NCBI RefSeq assembly: GCF_012863495.1
Contig: NZ_JAAVJL010000001.1
Span: 3,033,501 to 3,097,500 of the forward strand
Source of the DNA: Pseudanabaena yagii GIHE-NHR1
Lineage (GTDB): Bacteria; Cyanobacteriota; Cyanobacteriia; Pseudanabaenales; Pseudanabaenaceae
Length of the DNA: 64,000 bases
Direction of reading: 5' to 3'
The notes under the pieces are model-generated. The model saw only the letters and a list, made by a program, of their open reading frames with translations. It made no database searches and was not told where the DNA came from. The position numbers and the translations under genes are program-made. Numbering within the stretch: position 1 is the first letter of the stretch; every line of letters starts with the position of its first letter. This document shows positions 16,327 through 24,689 of this stretch, piece by piece.

Positions 16327-17627
16327 CTGACAAAAGTCTATGAAGCATAGTCGAGAGTAGAAGCATAGAACTCAATGCGGAATAATTTCTGAAGATGTTT
16401 TCGACGAGAAGCAATAGCAGGGTGAGAGTCAAGATAAAGTAAAAGAGTAGAAAGGCAAGAAAGCCCAGTTTTTAGTGATAGCGGTGTGAATCCAGTTCCA
16501 GCCAATCTTGAGATAACTAAGCCCACGAAACCAATGAGGATCAACCAAACGACGATAGCCAGAATCAGCAACCGCCAGTCCTTGAGCCGTTAAAAACAAA
16601 GGTGGTCAGTGCTATCACAAAACAAAGGCGAGAAATGGCAGGAGCCGAACGTAAACGCGAAGATTCTAAATCAAAGCCATTAGATTTATCATCCAAGAAA
16701 TTCTCCTCAATATCGAATCTCAGACCATACTCCCAAAAAGTTTGGAGTGTGGTAGGTTCAGTACTGAGAATATACCAATACTCTCGGCTCCCAGATTCCC
16801 AAGCCGCCGCAATATGCACATCGGTAAGACGCTTGGACTCAGTTTTGTGAACTTTAACATTGTGGATCAACTTAGCTTCACCAAGACGAAGATGTAATTG
16901 TTTGACTGTTTGCCAGCCATGCTTGGGGGCATATATCCAGAAATTACCCTTGATCCGATCCGACATTGCCATTTTAATTCCCACACATAGCGCACCAGTT
17001 CTGGATTAGCAAATGCTCGGTCTGCTAATAAAACTACTTTGACATTCACGGCAACAGTTTCGATGCGCGTTTGAGCATGTCTTGATAGCTACTCATCTCC
17101 ACACTACTACTGCGATGTTTGATTACACGCCAACATAACGGTAAAGCTCTTCCCTGATGAACTACACACAATCGGATCATGCTGTATTCTTCCCACAGTT
17201 GACTGGTATCAAAACTCAGATATATTTCTGGCTCTTTCCATTTAGCGATTAACTCTTTGATTACTGGACTGTATAGCTTAGCTGGATTTATGCGCGGATT
17301 GTTCAGCCATCTTGATAGTTGTCTTTGCGTGCTTTGGGCGATCAATGCTTTTGTGTTGATATGGCTTAACCACTTCGTTAAATTCACACTCCCTGTGGCG
17401 ATCATTCCCACCATCATCCACGCCATTACTCCCAAATGGCGCACATCTGACCACTGGCTGTATTGACTCCCGAATTTTATTAGTTTCATTATAGATACGT
17501 GAGGCGTTTTGGTCATTTGTCCTATGCTCCTTTTTCTTCAAAAAACAGCATACGCCTCTTTTTTACTCAAATTCAATCTCTGTATACTTTCTCGCAACTT
17601 CTCTTACCACTTTTGTCAGTCAATCAG
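16319..17627 (-). mobile_element. Decayed IS4-family insertion sequence
   Basis: 1309 bp with a perfect 19-bp terminal inverted repeat, CTGATTGACTGACAAAAGT. The transposase is broken into at least four frames. No target duplication: the left flank is the truncated gene at 16141, the right flank is the interior of another IS (17628 onward). Confidence 0.88.
16338..17516 (-). pseudogene. IS4-family transposase, multiple frameshifts
   Basis: Pieces in order: 17516-17046 (LSFDTSQLWEEYSMIRLCVV, first Asp region, and WRVIKHRSSSVE), 17049-16867 (VVLLADRAFANPELVRYV, second Asp), 16984-16565 (FDIEENFLDDKSNGFDLESS, Glu region) and 16571-16338. Together they cover a normal IS4-type transposase of about 390 residues, but at least three frame changes make it dead. 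Confidence 0.88.
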
Positions 17628-19031
17628 GAGAAAAAGAGAATATTGAAAGTTAGGAATTAAGGTAGTCTTGATTGACCTTTTTCGAGCGAGAAGCTCGTTT
17701 TTTGACGACAGGAAAGCGAGAAAAAGGAGAACGCTTGCGTCCAGATTTCCAACCGAGAGACTTACCACGAGGTTGGGGAGAACAAGCAGGAGAGCCAATC
17801 CTGACCAAAAGTGCGGCAAAGCCCTGAGCGACTCGACCAAAATTAAGATTGGTTTGAGGTTTCTGCCAAGGCAAAGGAGTATCAATAACCAGTTGACGAG
17901 CCAACCACAATTGCCAAGAGAGTAAAGGCATAAGGTCACTCCAACGCAAAGCTTGCTGAGGAGTCAACAAATGGGGAAGAGTCCAATGTAATCTTTGTTT
18001 GGCAAAACGATACAATGGTCGATGGCAAAACGACGTAAGTACAAGCGCCAAAGGGAGTCTAAAGTCGGCATCTGTTCACCCACCCAAGCTAACCACAAAC
18101 CAGAGCAATGAGAATGTGTAACTCGAATAACTTGAATATGTCGTTGGGCTGCTTGCCGAAAGTGTAAGTTAGACCATTGCTGGATTTGCACCTGTCCAAC
18201 CGTCTCATCTTCTAAGCTAAAAGTTGCCGATGGCTCTCCCCAACTATCAGCATTGGCAAGTTGGAATTTATCCCCATGCTTACGAGGACGACCATAACCA
18301 CTGTAGGGCGCAGGGGCTTTGTATAAGCATCGGTTAGGACGTAGACGTATTAGTAAATCGGCAGGGATATCCTCAGTCAAATTCATAAAGACGGCACTGC
18401 CATATTCACTGTCGTAAGTAGCGATTGGTCTTACCGTTAAATCTCGACATACTTGACTCAGTTGGAATGCGGCTCTTTGCCCTGCTGTCTCAAAACTACT
18501 GATCCGCTCGTGACATAACGGGATTGCCCAACTCCCTGTCATCTCTGGTATCCATGCCAAGGTGCTGTAGTCATGCCCTAACACGATCGGTTTGTTCCCT
18601 TCTACCAAATTCGGTTGATGCACAAAACTCCTGTCTTTTAGCGTTTTGGCATGGGGTCTTCCCCATCCTGTATGGTCTCCTGCTAGCAAAGGGCGGATGT
18701 CTTTGGGTATTTGTTCCACACATAACCGTCTTATCCTGCCTCGGTTGGGGCGACTGTCTTTTAATGATTCATACAGACTTGACCATTTCTTCGATACACT
18801 GCGGATAACGATAATTCTACAAATGATTTCACTCTCGGACTGGTCAATACTGCATCCATCAAGTCAAATATTGCATCCCGTCCGTTCCCTAAAAATCTAT
18901 ATACCTGTTGACGAAAGTCTTGTAGTTTATCAATAATCATGGCTGTAGATGTCTCTTTACTTTTCATCTACTTTAGGCAGTTTGTATCTCTTTTACTCTG
19001 CCTTTTTTACCTTTTTTAGTCTAAACTCCAG
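17628..19031 (-). mobile_element. Left-truncated copy of the 1495-bp IS found intact at 58280-59774
   Basis: Nearly identical to bases about 58369-59774, but the first about 90 bp (with the left terminal repeat) are missing, replaced by the right end of the IS4 element. The right end TTTAGTCTAAACTCCAG is kept. Only a few differences are seen, two of which are 1-nt deletions. Confidence 0.92.
17650..18967 (-). pseudogene. Transposase broken by two 1-nt deletions (copy 1)
   Basis: Same protein as the intact 439-aa transposase at 58391. Compared with it, one C is lost near 18013 (GATACAATGG versus GATACCAATGG) and one T near 18787 (CCATTTCTT versus CCATTTTCTT), giving three fragments. Everything else looks the same, so decay is recent. 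Confidence 0.9.
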
Positions 19032-19223
19032 TGTGTAAGAGAGTTAGCCCATACGGTAAAGATATAGCGAAGCTGCGCTTGTAAGTTCGTGCCTGTGATT
19101 GCGATCGCATTTAAAGATACTTTATTACCGATGGGGGAAAAATCTCAAAGCTGATAGTCTTAAAGAATATGCTGCTTTTTTTCTTTACATTACGAGTAAC
19201 TAGCGAGAATAGGAATTATAAAT
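19032..19223. other. Upstream region of the Nif11-like gene
   Basis: No gene seen. An A/T-rich stretch 19160-19220 directly before the Nif11-like start probably holds its promoter. The first HIP1 site since 13262 appears here (19100), marking the end of the IS block. Confidence 0.4.
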
Positions 19224-19439
19224 ATGGCTTTTGAGCAAATTGAAGCATTTTTAAAGAAAATGCAGTCTGAACCTGAACTTAAAAACGAGGTACTCGGAGC
19301 ATCAACCGCCGATGATGTTGCGCGAATAGCACTAAAGTTTGGTTTTGAATTTTCAGGTGATGAGTTATTGAGAATGTCAGGGAAGAAGGTTGATAGGGTT
19401 ACGGTTAGAAAAGCTGATATTCCGGGAGAGTACAACTAA
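19224..19439 (+). CDS. Nif11-like leader-type small protein
   Basis: 71 aa. MAFEQIEAFLKKMQSEPELK and ADDVARIALKFGFEFSGDEL fit the Nif11 (TIGR03798-type) leader domain, which occurs as leader of cyanobacterial RiPP precursors and as stand-alone small proteins. After the domain comes GKKVDRVTVRKADIPGEYN, with no Gly-Gly cleavage motif and no Cys/Ser/Thr-rich core. Therefore a stand-alone Nif11 protein is more likely than a precursor. No LanM, cyclodehydratase or peptidase-transporter lies nearby. It sits between two IS elements. Confidence 0.8.
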   Translation: MAFEQIEAFLKKMQSEPELKNEVLGASTADDVARIALKFGFEFSGDELLRMSGKKVDRVTVRKADIPGEYN

Positions 19440-19539
19440 CGGATGCCAATTGGAATCCCTCGCATGAGATGCTAATTGGCAACATCGACAATTTATAAAA
19501 GTATCCTGTAGCTATCCCGCGATCGCCTAAAGTTGAGAG

Positions 19540-19764
19540 TTATGGTAGCAACCGATCTCTTTTTAAACTTTTCCATAGAGAAATTCCTTTTTGGCAGCAG
19601 ATAAACCCTAGAAGTACCAAAACAATGCTAGTGGCGATTATAAAAAGGTCGGATTTTACAGAAGGTTCTCGAATTACATGCACGATGATGACAACGCTAC
19701 AGGTCGCGAAAGCTATTCCTGAACCGATAAAAAATACTGACAAGAGCCTAAGTGCTAGTTTCAT
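19540..19764 (-). CDS. Small two-TM membrane protein
   Basis: 74 aa with two hydrophobic helices (about 8-30 and 40-60: IIATSIVLVLLGFICCQKGI) and a basic tail KSLKRDRLLP. No family recognised. Convergent with the Nif11-like gene. A shadow frame on the other strand is less plausible, since the two-helix pattern with positive ends is coherent. Confidence 0.5.
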   Translation of the reverse strand: MKLALRLLSVFFIGSGIAFATCSVVIIVHVIREPSVKSDLFIIATSIVLVLLGFICCQKGISLWKSLKRDRLLP

Positions 19765-19847
19765 TTTTTCTGCAATAGGATGTAGAGGCGATTTGATCTC
19801 GAATAGTATTTCGACTTATATAAATCTCATTTTTACTAATATCGCTT

Positions 19848-20979
19848 AGTACAGGACAAAAAGTTGCAAAAGTAGGCAGGGAGGGGTTTTATAAAAGATA
19901 ACCACATCGTAAATAAAACCCCTATGAAAGAGATTAACCTATTCCGAGAAAAGTTGCAGCAACATCTGCAATGGAATAGAGCAAGACTAGCCTTTGTGTC
20001 CATGTTCTTGATCGCGCTAATGCGAGTAAAGACAGTAAACCTAGCTGAAATTGCCACAGGATTTAGTGGTTATGCCAAAGTCGAATCACACTATAAGAGG
20101 TTACAGAGATTTTTTCGAGACTTTGAAGTGGACTATGAAAAGATCGCACTCATGGTCGTCAAAGTCATGCAAATCCCCGAACCTTGGGTAATTTCTATCG
20201 ACCGCACCGATTGGGAATTCGGTAAAACCGTGTTTAATGTGCTGACATTGGGAATAGTGCATTACGGTATTGCATTCCCGTTGGTATGGATGATGCTGGA
20301 CAAAAAAGGTAACTCAAACACCCGTGAGCGCTGTGAATTGTGTAATCGATTTCTGGAAATATTTGGAGACCGCAAAATCGACTTTTTGAGTGCAGACCGA
20401 GAGTTTGTCGGGGAGGATTGGTTAGATTACTTGTTGTGTGAACCATGTAACCGTTTTCGTATCCGCCGTAAAAATACTTTGCTCAATGACGGGCAGAAAA
20501 AACTGCGTGCCGACATTTGTTTTCAAGACCTCCAAGTTGGTCAGTCCAAAGTATTGTCCAAGCCCAGAAAGGTTTGGAACCATTGGCTTCGTATAGCCGC
20601 TATGCGTCTTGATGATGGCGATTTATTAATTGTCGCGACGACTCATGACCCTGATACGGCTATTGCTGACTATGCTAAGCGTTGGGCTATTGAGACTTTA
20701 TTCGGGTGCTTTAAAACCCGTGGCTTTTGTTTGGAGTCCACTCATCTTCAAGATCCTGAACGTCTTTCCAAACTAATTGCTTTGCTTACTCTGGCTTTAT
20801 GTTGGGCTTTTTCTTCTGGGCTTTGGTTGGCTCAACTAAATCCCCTCAAGCCTAAAAAACACGGTCGTCTTCCTAAAAGCATTTTTCGCCTTGGTTTTGA
20901 TTTCCTTCGTCACATCATCTTTGACTTACATCTCAATTCTCAAGCCTTCTTTAACTCCATTAAATTTTTGTCCTGTACT
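19848..20979 (+). mobile_element. IS4-family insertion sequence (IS4Sa-like)
   Basis: About 1132 bp. Terminal inverted repeat AGTACAGGACAAAAA at the left (19848-19862), with its exact complement at 20965-20979. One intact transposase. No target duplication is apparent, and the right flank is the interior of a truncated hsdS, so a deletion probably occurred on insertion. Confidence 0.85.
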
Positions 20980-20982
20980 TAG
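19924..20982 (+). CDS. IS4-family DDE transposase
   Basis: 352 aa, intact. WVISIDRTDWEFGKTVFNVL (first Asp), FLSADREFVGEDWLDYL (second Asp) and YAKRWAIETLFGCFKTRGF (Y..R..E, catalytic Glu) are the three DDE segments. The last codons encode SIKFLSCT through the right inverted repeat, and the TAG stop lies at the element's outer edge. Confidence 0.92.
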   Translation: MKEINLFREKLQQHLQWNRARLAFVSMFLIALMRVKTVNLAEIATGFSGYAKVESHYKRLQRFFRDFEVDYEKIALMVVKVMQIPEPWVISIDRTDWEFGKTVFNVLTLGIVHYGIAFPLVWMMLDKKGNSNTRERCELCNRFLEIFGDRKIDFLSADREFVGEDWLDYLLCEPCNRFRIRRKNTLLNDGQKKLRADICFQDLQVGQSKVLSKPRKVWNHWLRIAAMRLDDGDLLIVATTHDPDTAIADYAKRWAIETLFGCFKTRGFCLESTHLQDPERLSKLIALLTLALCWAFSSGLWLAQLNPLKPKKHGRLPKSIFRLGFDFLRHIIFDLHLNSQAFFNSIKFLSCT

Positions 20983-21390
20983 GAATTAGCTACAAACGAT
21001 ATTTTGATTACTCGTGTCAATGGAAGTACTGATTTAATCGGTAATTTTACACTTATTAAAAGTAAAAATGGATTGACTTATTGTGACCACTTTATTCGAT
21101 TGCGTATTTCTCAAAACTTTAGCTCAAGTGTTTATTTATGTAAGGTAGCTAAAAGCAAAATTTTGCGAGAGCAAATAATTTCTAAATTTATTACAACTGC
21201 TGGTCAGAAAACAGTTAATCAAAATCATATATCGTCACTACTTTTTCCACTTCCTCCCCTCGCCGAACAACATCGCATCGTTGCCAAAATCGATCAACTC
21301 ATGACCCTTTGCGACGAGCTAGAAAAACAAATTGACGCAGCAGAAAGCAAACAGACCAACCTGCTTAACTCATTGATGGCAAAGGTTTAA
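20983..21390 (+). pseudogene. hsdS: Type I restriction specificity subunit HsdS, C-terminal fragment
   Basis: The frame is open from the IS end (NDILITRVNGSTDLIGNF) and ends in LPPLAEQHRIVAKIDQLMTL..CDELEKQIDAAESKQTN, the second target-recognition domain and conserved coiled-coil spacer of HsdS. About two-thirds of the usual length is missing, cut by the IS. No hsdM or hsdR in the window. Inactive. Confidence 0.9.
21281..21390 (+). repeat. hsdS 3'-end direct repeat, copy 1
   Basis: 110 bp, repeated at 21962-22071 with the same length and about 10 differences, most at the ends. The copies flank the BrnT/BrnA genes. Confidence 0.92.
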
Positions 21391-21434
21391 GACTATAGTG
21401 TGATATTGTATATACAATTTGTATCTTAAATCTC

Positions 21435-21719
21435 ATGCAATTTGAATGGGACGAAACCAAAAACCAGCAAAATCAACAAAAACACCACATTAGCTTTGAA
21501 GAAGCAACAGAAATTTTTCAGGGAGTTACATTTACCTCTGTAAGCAACAAGATCGACTATGGCGAAATCCGAGAACTTAGTATCGGTGCGATCCAAAACC
21601 TTGTAGTTGTTGCCGTAGTTCACACAGATCGACAGGGAAAAATTCGCATTATTTCAGCCCGAAAAGCAACTCCAAAAGAAAGGAGAAAATACTATGAATA
21701 TCTCACGCAAACGTCTTGA
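21435..21719 (+). CDS. brnT: BrnT family toxin
   Basis: 94 aa. MQFEWDETKNQQNQQKHHIS is the BrnT start (F.WD..K...N..KH.I.F..A), and RIISARKATPKERRKYYEYL is the conserved basic end. BrnT has a RelE-like fold and cuts RNA. The antitoxin gene overlaps it by 26 nt, with toxin first as is normal for brnTA. Confidence 0.93.
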   Translation: MQFEWDETKNQQNQQKHHISFEEATEIFQGVTFTSVSNKIDYGEIRELSIGAIQNLVVVAVVHTDRQGKIRIISARKATPKERRKYYEYLTQTS

Positions 21720-21951
21720 AGAAATTCAAAATATCCCTGATGAAGAAATTGATACATCAGATATCCCAGAACTAGATGATCAATTTTGGGCAAACGCCAA
21801 AATGGTAACGCCAATTACCAAACAAGCCGTATCTATTCGCTTAGACAGCGACATCCTTGAATGGTTTAAAAGCCAAGGTAAAGGCTATCAATCAACTATT
21901 AATAATGTCCTACGCACCTACGTCAACCATCAACAGAAAACAAGTAAGTAA
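21694..21951 (+). CDS. brnA: BrnA family antitoxin
   Basis: 85 aa. DIPELDDQFWANAKMVTPIT (toxin-binding) and KQAVSIRLDSDILEWFKSQG with STINNVLRTYVNHQQ (ribbon-helix-helix) are BrnA hallmarks. Overlaps brnT by 26 nt. Expected to dimerise, bind its promoter with BrnT, and neutralise it. Confidence 0.93.
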   Translation: MNISRKRLEEIQNIPDEEIDTSDIPELDDQFWANAKMVTPITKQAVSIRLDSDILEWFKSQGKGYQSTINNVLRTYVNHQQKTSK

Positions 21952-21961
21952 AAGTAAGTCA

Positions 21962-22071
21962 TTGCCAAAATCGATCGCCTGATGCCCCTTCGCGACGAGC
22001 TAGAAAAACAAATTGACGCAGCAGAAAGCAAACAGACCAACCTGCTTAACTCCGTGATGAGCAAAATTTAA
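21962..22071 (+). repeat. hsdS 3'-end direct repeat, copy 2 (non-coding remnant)
   Basis: Reads IAKIDRLMPLRDELEKQIDA.. to a TAA, homologous to the end of the hsdS fragment at 21281-21390. It has no start and no upstream hsdS body. Its reading is intact to the stop. Confidence 0.92.
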
Positions 22072-22080
22072 AAGGAAAAA

Positions 22081-22740
22081 CTATGGAAAACTTGGAAAAT
22101 CGTAAAAACGCGCCAGTAAGTTTATAAGGGAAAGCTGATCTTCAGCATGTCTTGTCCACTGGAAATTCCCCTGAGCAGTCCGTGAACCGCTAGAAGCATG
22201 ACAAACCACCGTACCCACAATCTTATTGCCATCAGCACTGATTGTTCCAGTGTAATTCAACACGCTAGATAATATATTTTGTTCAACTGCATATTTATCA
22301 AAAACAATTTGATTCCCGTTTATACTACCTGACGAATAATTAGCAAAAACAGGATTGTTAGGTGTAGAGAATATTATTCCAGACGATATTATCGGCTTAC
22401 CAATATCTTGAGTATAGAGTAAAGGAGAAAATACAAGTATTGGAGGCGATATCAGTTTGTTAGCCTTTTGAACCAAGGTTATTTTATTCCCTAAATCTCT
22501 CCCATTTATGTATGTACGTTTTATCTGAGAAAATTTAGCAATAGTATTAATAGAACATCCCTCGTTAGATGTAAACAAAGGTGTGTAGTCAATTGTCCAA
22601 ACTCCTGTTAAATCTCTTTGTTTGGCAACTTGTTTGTTATCATAATTTTCACCACAAACCCGTTCACCAAACATAATCAGTGCGCTAAATAATGTCACAC
22701 CAAAAGTCTTCAAAAAATTGGAAAAAGAGAATGATTTCAT
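22081..22740 (-). CDS. Secreted protein of unknown function
   Basis: 219 aa. The start at 22740 gives a signal peptide (MKSFSFSNFLKTFGVTLFSA, then LIMFGERVCGEN; the Cys could be a lipobox but the context is weak). DLTGVWTIDYTP, then alternating beta-type segments with IVFDKYAVEQ, LNYTGTISADGNKIVGTVVC and GNFQWTRH, suggests a lipocalin-like beta barrel of the 'G-W ... G.I..G..I.G' type. No named family recognised. No operon partner. Confidence 0.7.
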   Translation of the reverse strand: MKSFSFSNFLKTFGVTLFSALIMFGERVCGENYDNKQVAKQRDLTGVWTIDYTPLFTSNEGCSINTIAKFSQIKRTYINGRDLGNKITLVQKANKLISPPILVFSPLLYTQDIGKPIISSGIIFSTPNNPVFANYSSGSINGNQIVFDKYAVEQNILSSVLNYTGTISADGNKIVGTVVCHASSGSRTAQGNFQWTRHAEDQLSLINLLARFYDFPSFP

Positions 22741-22998
22741 ATTTCACTCCTGCATAAATATAAGCATTCTCATACTTATATTTCTTAGAAGAAATCAACT
22801 ATGCATAGATATTTCTTGTATAAAAAAATACATATAGTTGCCAACTGAGTGGAGCAAACATGATCACTAACTTGCGGAAAACTCCAAAGCATCATCCACA
22901 CCACGAACACCCCCATAACTCGGTGGCTAAACCATACTGAGAAACTCTTGGGGATTAATATCCAAGCATATTTTAGAGACTGTGAAGTGGTGAAATAA

Positions 22999-23307
22999 TT
23001 ATTTAAGTAAAGCTTGGTAATCCAGTAAAACTTTGAGATAGTCCTTGCCATCTTCTACTATTTGCCGCGCTATTTTAAGCTCATTCTCTACAAATACTAT
23101 TTCAGCTTCCATTTCCACCCTAATCGCACCAGTTACTCCTGACAGCCTAGACTTAAGCTGATCAATCTCATGTAGCAATTGCTCTACATTATCCTGACTG
23201 GCTTCAATATATGCAGATATTACCTTTATCTCTTTATCCAATCTGGGTAGATAAAGGATACGTAAAAAAAAGGGCAAGATAGTCATCAAAGTCAATCTAG
23301 CTAGCAA
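22999..23307 (-). CDS. Small coiled-coil protein with N-terminal hydrophobic segment
   Basis: 102 aa from TTG 23307, with GGAGG 9 nt upstream on the coding strand, so this start is preferred to ATG 23286. A short hydrophobic N-terminus (MTILPFFLRILYLPRL) is followed by a long heptad-like helix (EASQDNVEQLLHEIDQLKSR) and another. Not recognised; phage or plasmid accessory protein possible. Confidence 0.5.
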   Translation of the reverse strand: MLARLTLMTILPFFLRILYLPRLDKEIKVISAYIEASQDNVEQLLHEIDQLKSRLSGVTGAIRVEMEAEIVFVENELKIARQIVEDGKDYLKVLLDYQALLK

Positions 23308-23382
23308 TCTTCGCTACCTCCAACCTTTGCAGAGCCGCCTTAACTTTCTGATTGGTAGATCGGCGGTTAAACCATACATTAA

Positions 23383-23546
23383 CTGATGTTACGTGGAACG
23401 CAGATGATAAATCTCTTGCTGCTAGCGAAGCAGGGCAACCACGGGGGGATTGCCCCTACCTGTAAATTTTATATCTTGTAGGGGCTGCGCCCCTGTGCCA
23501 GCCCCATACTTCAACCATTGTAGGAATTCCTTCCACGTAACATCAG
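23383..23546. mobile_element. MITE-like element with perfect 16-bp inverted ends
   Basis: 164 bp bounded by CTGATGTTACGTGGAA and its exact complement. The interior carries CTTGCTGCTAGC.AAGCAGGG and CAACCACGGGGGGATTGCCC, a block repeated at 33984-34056 in a partial copy. No protein. Confidence 0.8.
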
Positions 23547-23631
23547 CATTAAGTCATATAGCTCTCTATAAGTTTCTTGAGTCATATAGATCATCTCTAC
23601 AGCTTAGGCGATCGCACCGCAGCCAAAAAAC

Positions 23632-24219
23632 ATGAGTGAGTCAATCAAAGCAACCCGCGCTAATGTGGCGATCGGTTCTTTAACTATCGATGGCTTCATG
23701 CTGCCCGATGGCAGTTATCGGATGTCACAAACTCAGGCGGCTGAAACTGTTGGCAAAGACGAAATTAACGCCCGACGGTTTTTGTCTTCTAAGAACATCA
23801 ACGCCATACGAGGAGAGGGTTATACGCCCGACAGTATTGAAATTGAGTCACTCTCCGACAAGAGAGGTCAAACTCGCTTTAATGCACTCCCCTTGGACGT
23901 TGTAACCGCTTATTGGCTGTATCAAAGCAGTCAGGGCAATCAAAAAGCTCTAGCTCTAGTTTGGGCATTACTGTCTGAATCCCTAGAACGTAGATTTGAC
24001 AATGCTTTTGGTGTGATTCGCACCGAACAAGAGCGCAATGAGGTAACTACAGCAAGAATCAAGGCTCTCGAAAGTGACCTTGCTAATTTGAGTGAAGGGT
24101 TTGCTCTAGATGATGAGATCCGTAGAGAGCGTGATTATTTTGAGTCATTGCTTAAACAAAACGGTATCGAGCCTTATGGTTTGCCAAATAGCGATCGCGC
24201 TGAAGGCGATAAACCATGA
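23632..24219 (+). CDS. Cyanobacterial conserved hypothetical (BRO/antirepressor-like pattern)
   Basis: 195 aa. The N-terminus has a conserved IGSLTIDGFMLPDGSYRMSQ block followed by TQAAETVGKDEINARRFLSS, similar in layout to phage antirepressor/KilA-N-type domains (MSQTQAA helix, then FLSSK). ALPLDVVTAYWLYQSSQGNQ and a C-terminal coiled coil (RIKALESDLANL..RRERDYFESLLKQNGIE) follow. I have the impression that it is frequent and multi-copy in filamentous cyanobacteria, but no function is known to me. A truncated second copy of its start overlaps its stop (24216). Confidence 0.7.
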   Translation: MSESIKATRANVAIGSLTIDGFMLPDGSYRMSQTQAAETVGKDEINARRFLSSKNINAIRGEGYTPDSIEIESLSDKRGQTRFNALPLDVVTAYWLYQSSQGNQKALALVWALLSESLERRFDNAFGVIRTEQERNEVTTARIKALESDLANLSEGFALDDEIRRERDYFESLLKQNGIEPYGLPNSDRAEGDKP

Positions 24220-24395
24220 GCGACTCGATCAAAGTAGCTTGCAATAATGAGGCGATCGGGACATCAATCAAAAAAATCGAGATCGTTTTAACAAATCGGA
24301 GAGATCGATATTCTCTACTCAATAAATCGGATGAACTTGACTTTTGGGTTTTCCAGATTTTGATACTCAGATGCCCTTGCCTCAATATCCTGTAA
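24216..24395 (+). pseudogene. Truncated tandem duplicate of the preceding gene's 5' end
   Basis: ATG 24216 overlaps the previous stop (ATGA). MSDSIKVACNNEAIG is homologous to MSESIKATRANVAIG at the start of 23632, then the similarity ends and a 59-codon frame runs to TAA 24393-24395, antisense to the MSMEG_0570 gene. Best read as a duplication remnant. Confidence 0.55.
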
Positions 24396-24602
24396 CTGCC
24401 CGATCGCTAATCCGCATGGTCTACCATATTTTGCTTTAACGCGATCGCTAGCAATATTAAGAGCAATTCGTGCAGATTCTACAAACTCATCTAATTTGTA
24501 TTCAACATCAGGAGCAAAATATTCTTTGACGATCAACGATGGAGAATAGCAAGTTTGTTCGGAACCATCGGGCCAGCTAATTTGGAAATTGATTTGAGGC
24601 AT
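24315..24602 (-). CDS. MSMEG_0570 family nitrogen-starvation response protein (Nit1C)
   Basis: 95 aa. INFQISWPDGSEQTCYSPSL, then VVKEYF-type text (here IVKEYFAPDVEYKLDEFVES) and RIALNIASDRVKAKYGRPCG match the MSMEG_0570 family, a small protein found only in Nit1C clusters. Function unknown. It lies 87 nt downstream of the glycosyltransferase on the same strand, separated by a heptamer array. Last gene of the cluster in transcription order. Confidence 0.88.
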   Translation of the reverse strand: MPQINFQISWPDGSEQTCYSPSLIVKEYFAPDVEYKLDEFVESARIALNIASDRVKAKYGRPCGLAIGQLQDIEARASEYQNLENPKVKFIRFIE

Positions 24603-24627
24603 AGGTGATTGGTGATTAGTTGTTGAT

Positions 24628-24659
24628 AATTCGTAATTCGTAATTCGTAATTCGTAATT
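24628..24659. repeat. Heptamer tandem repeat (AATTCGT)
   Basis: Four and a half units of AATTCGT between the glycosyltransferase and MSMEG_0570 genes. A short tandemly repeated heptamer, of the type frequent in cyanobacterial intergenic DNA. Confidence 0.9.
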
Positions 24660-24689
24660 AAATTATAGCTTTCTCTCCTCAAACAGTTT

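Noticed and set aside
22785-23051. 88-codon minus-strand frame overlapping the coiled-coil gene
   Set aside because: Overlaps a better supported frame and lacks a start signal.
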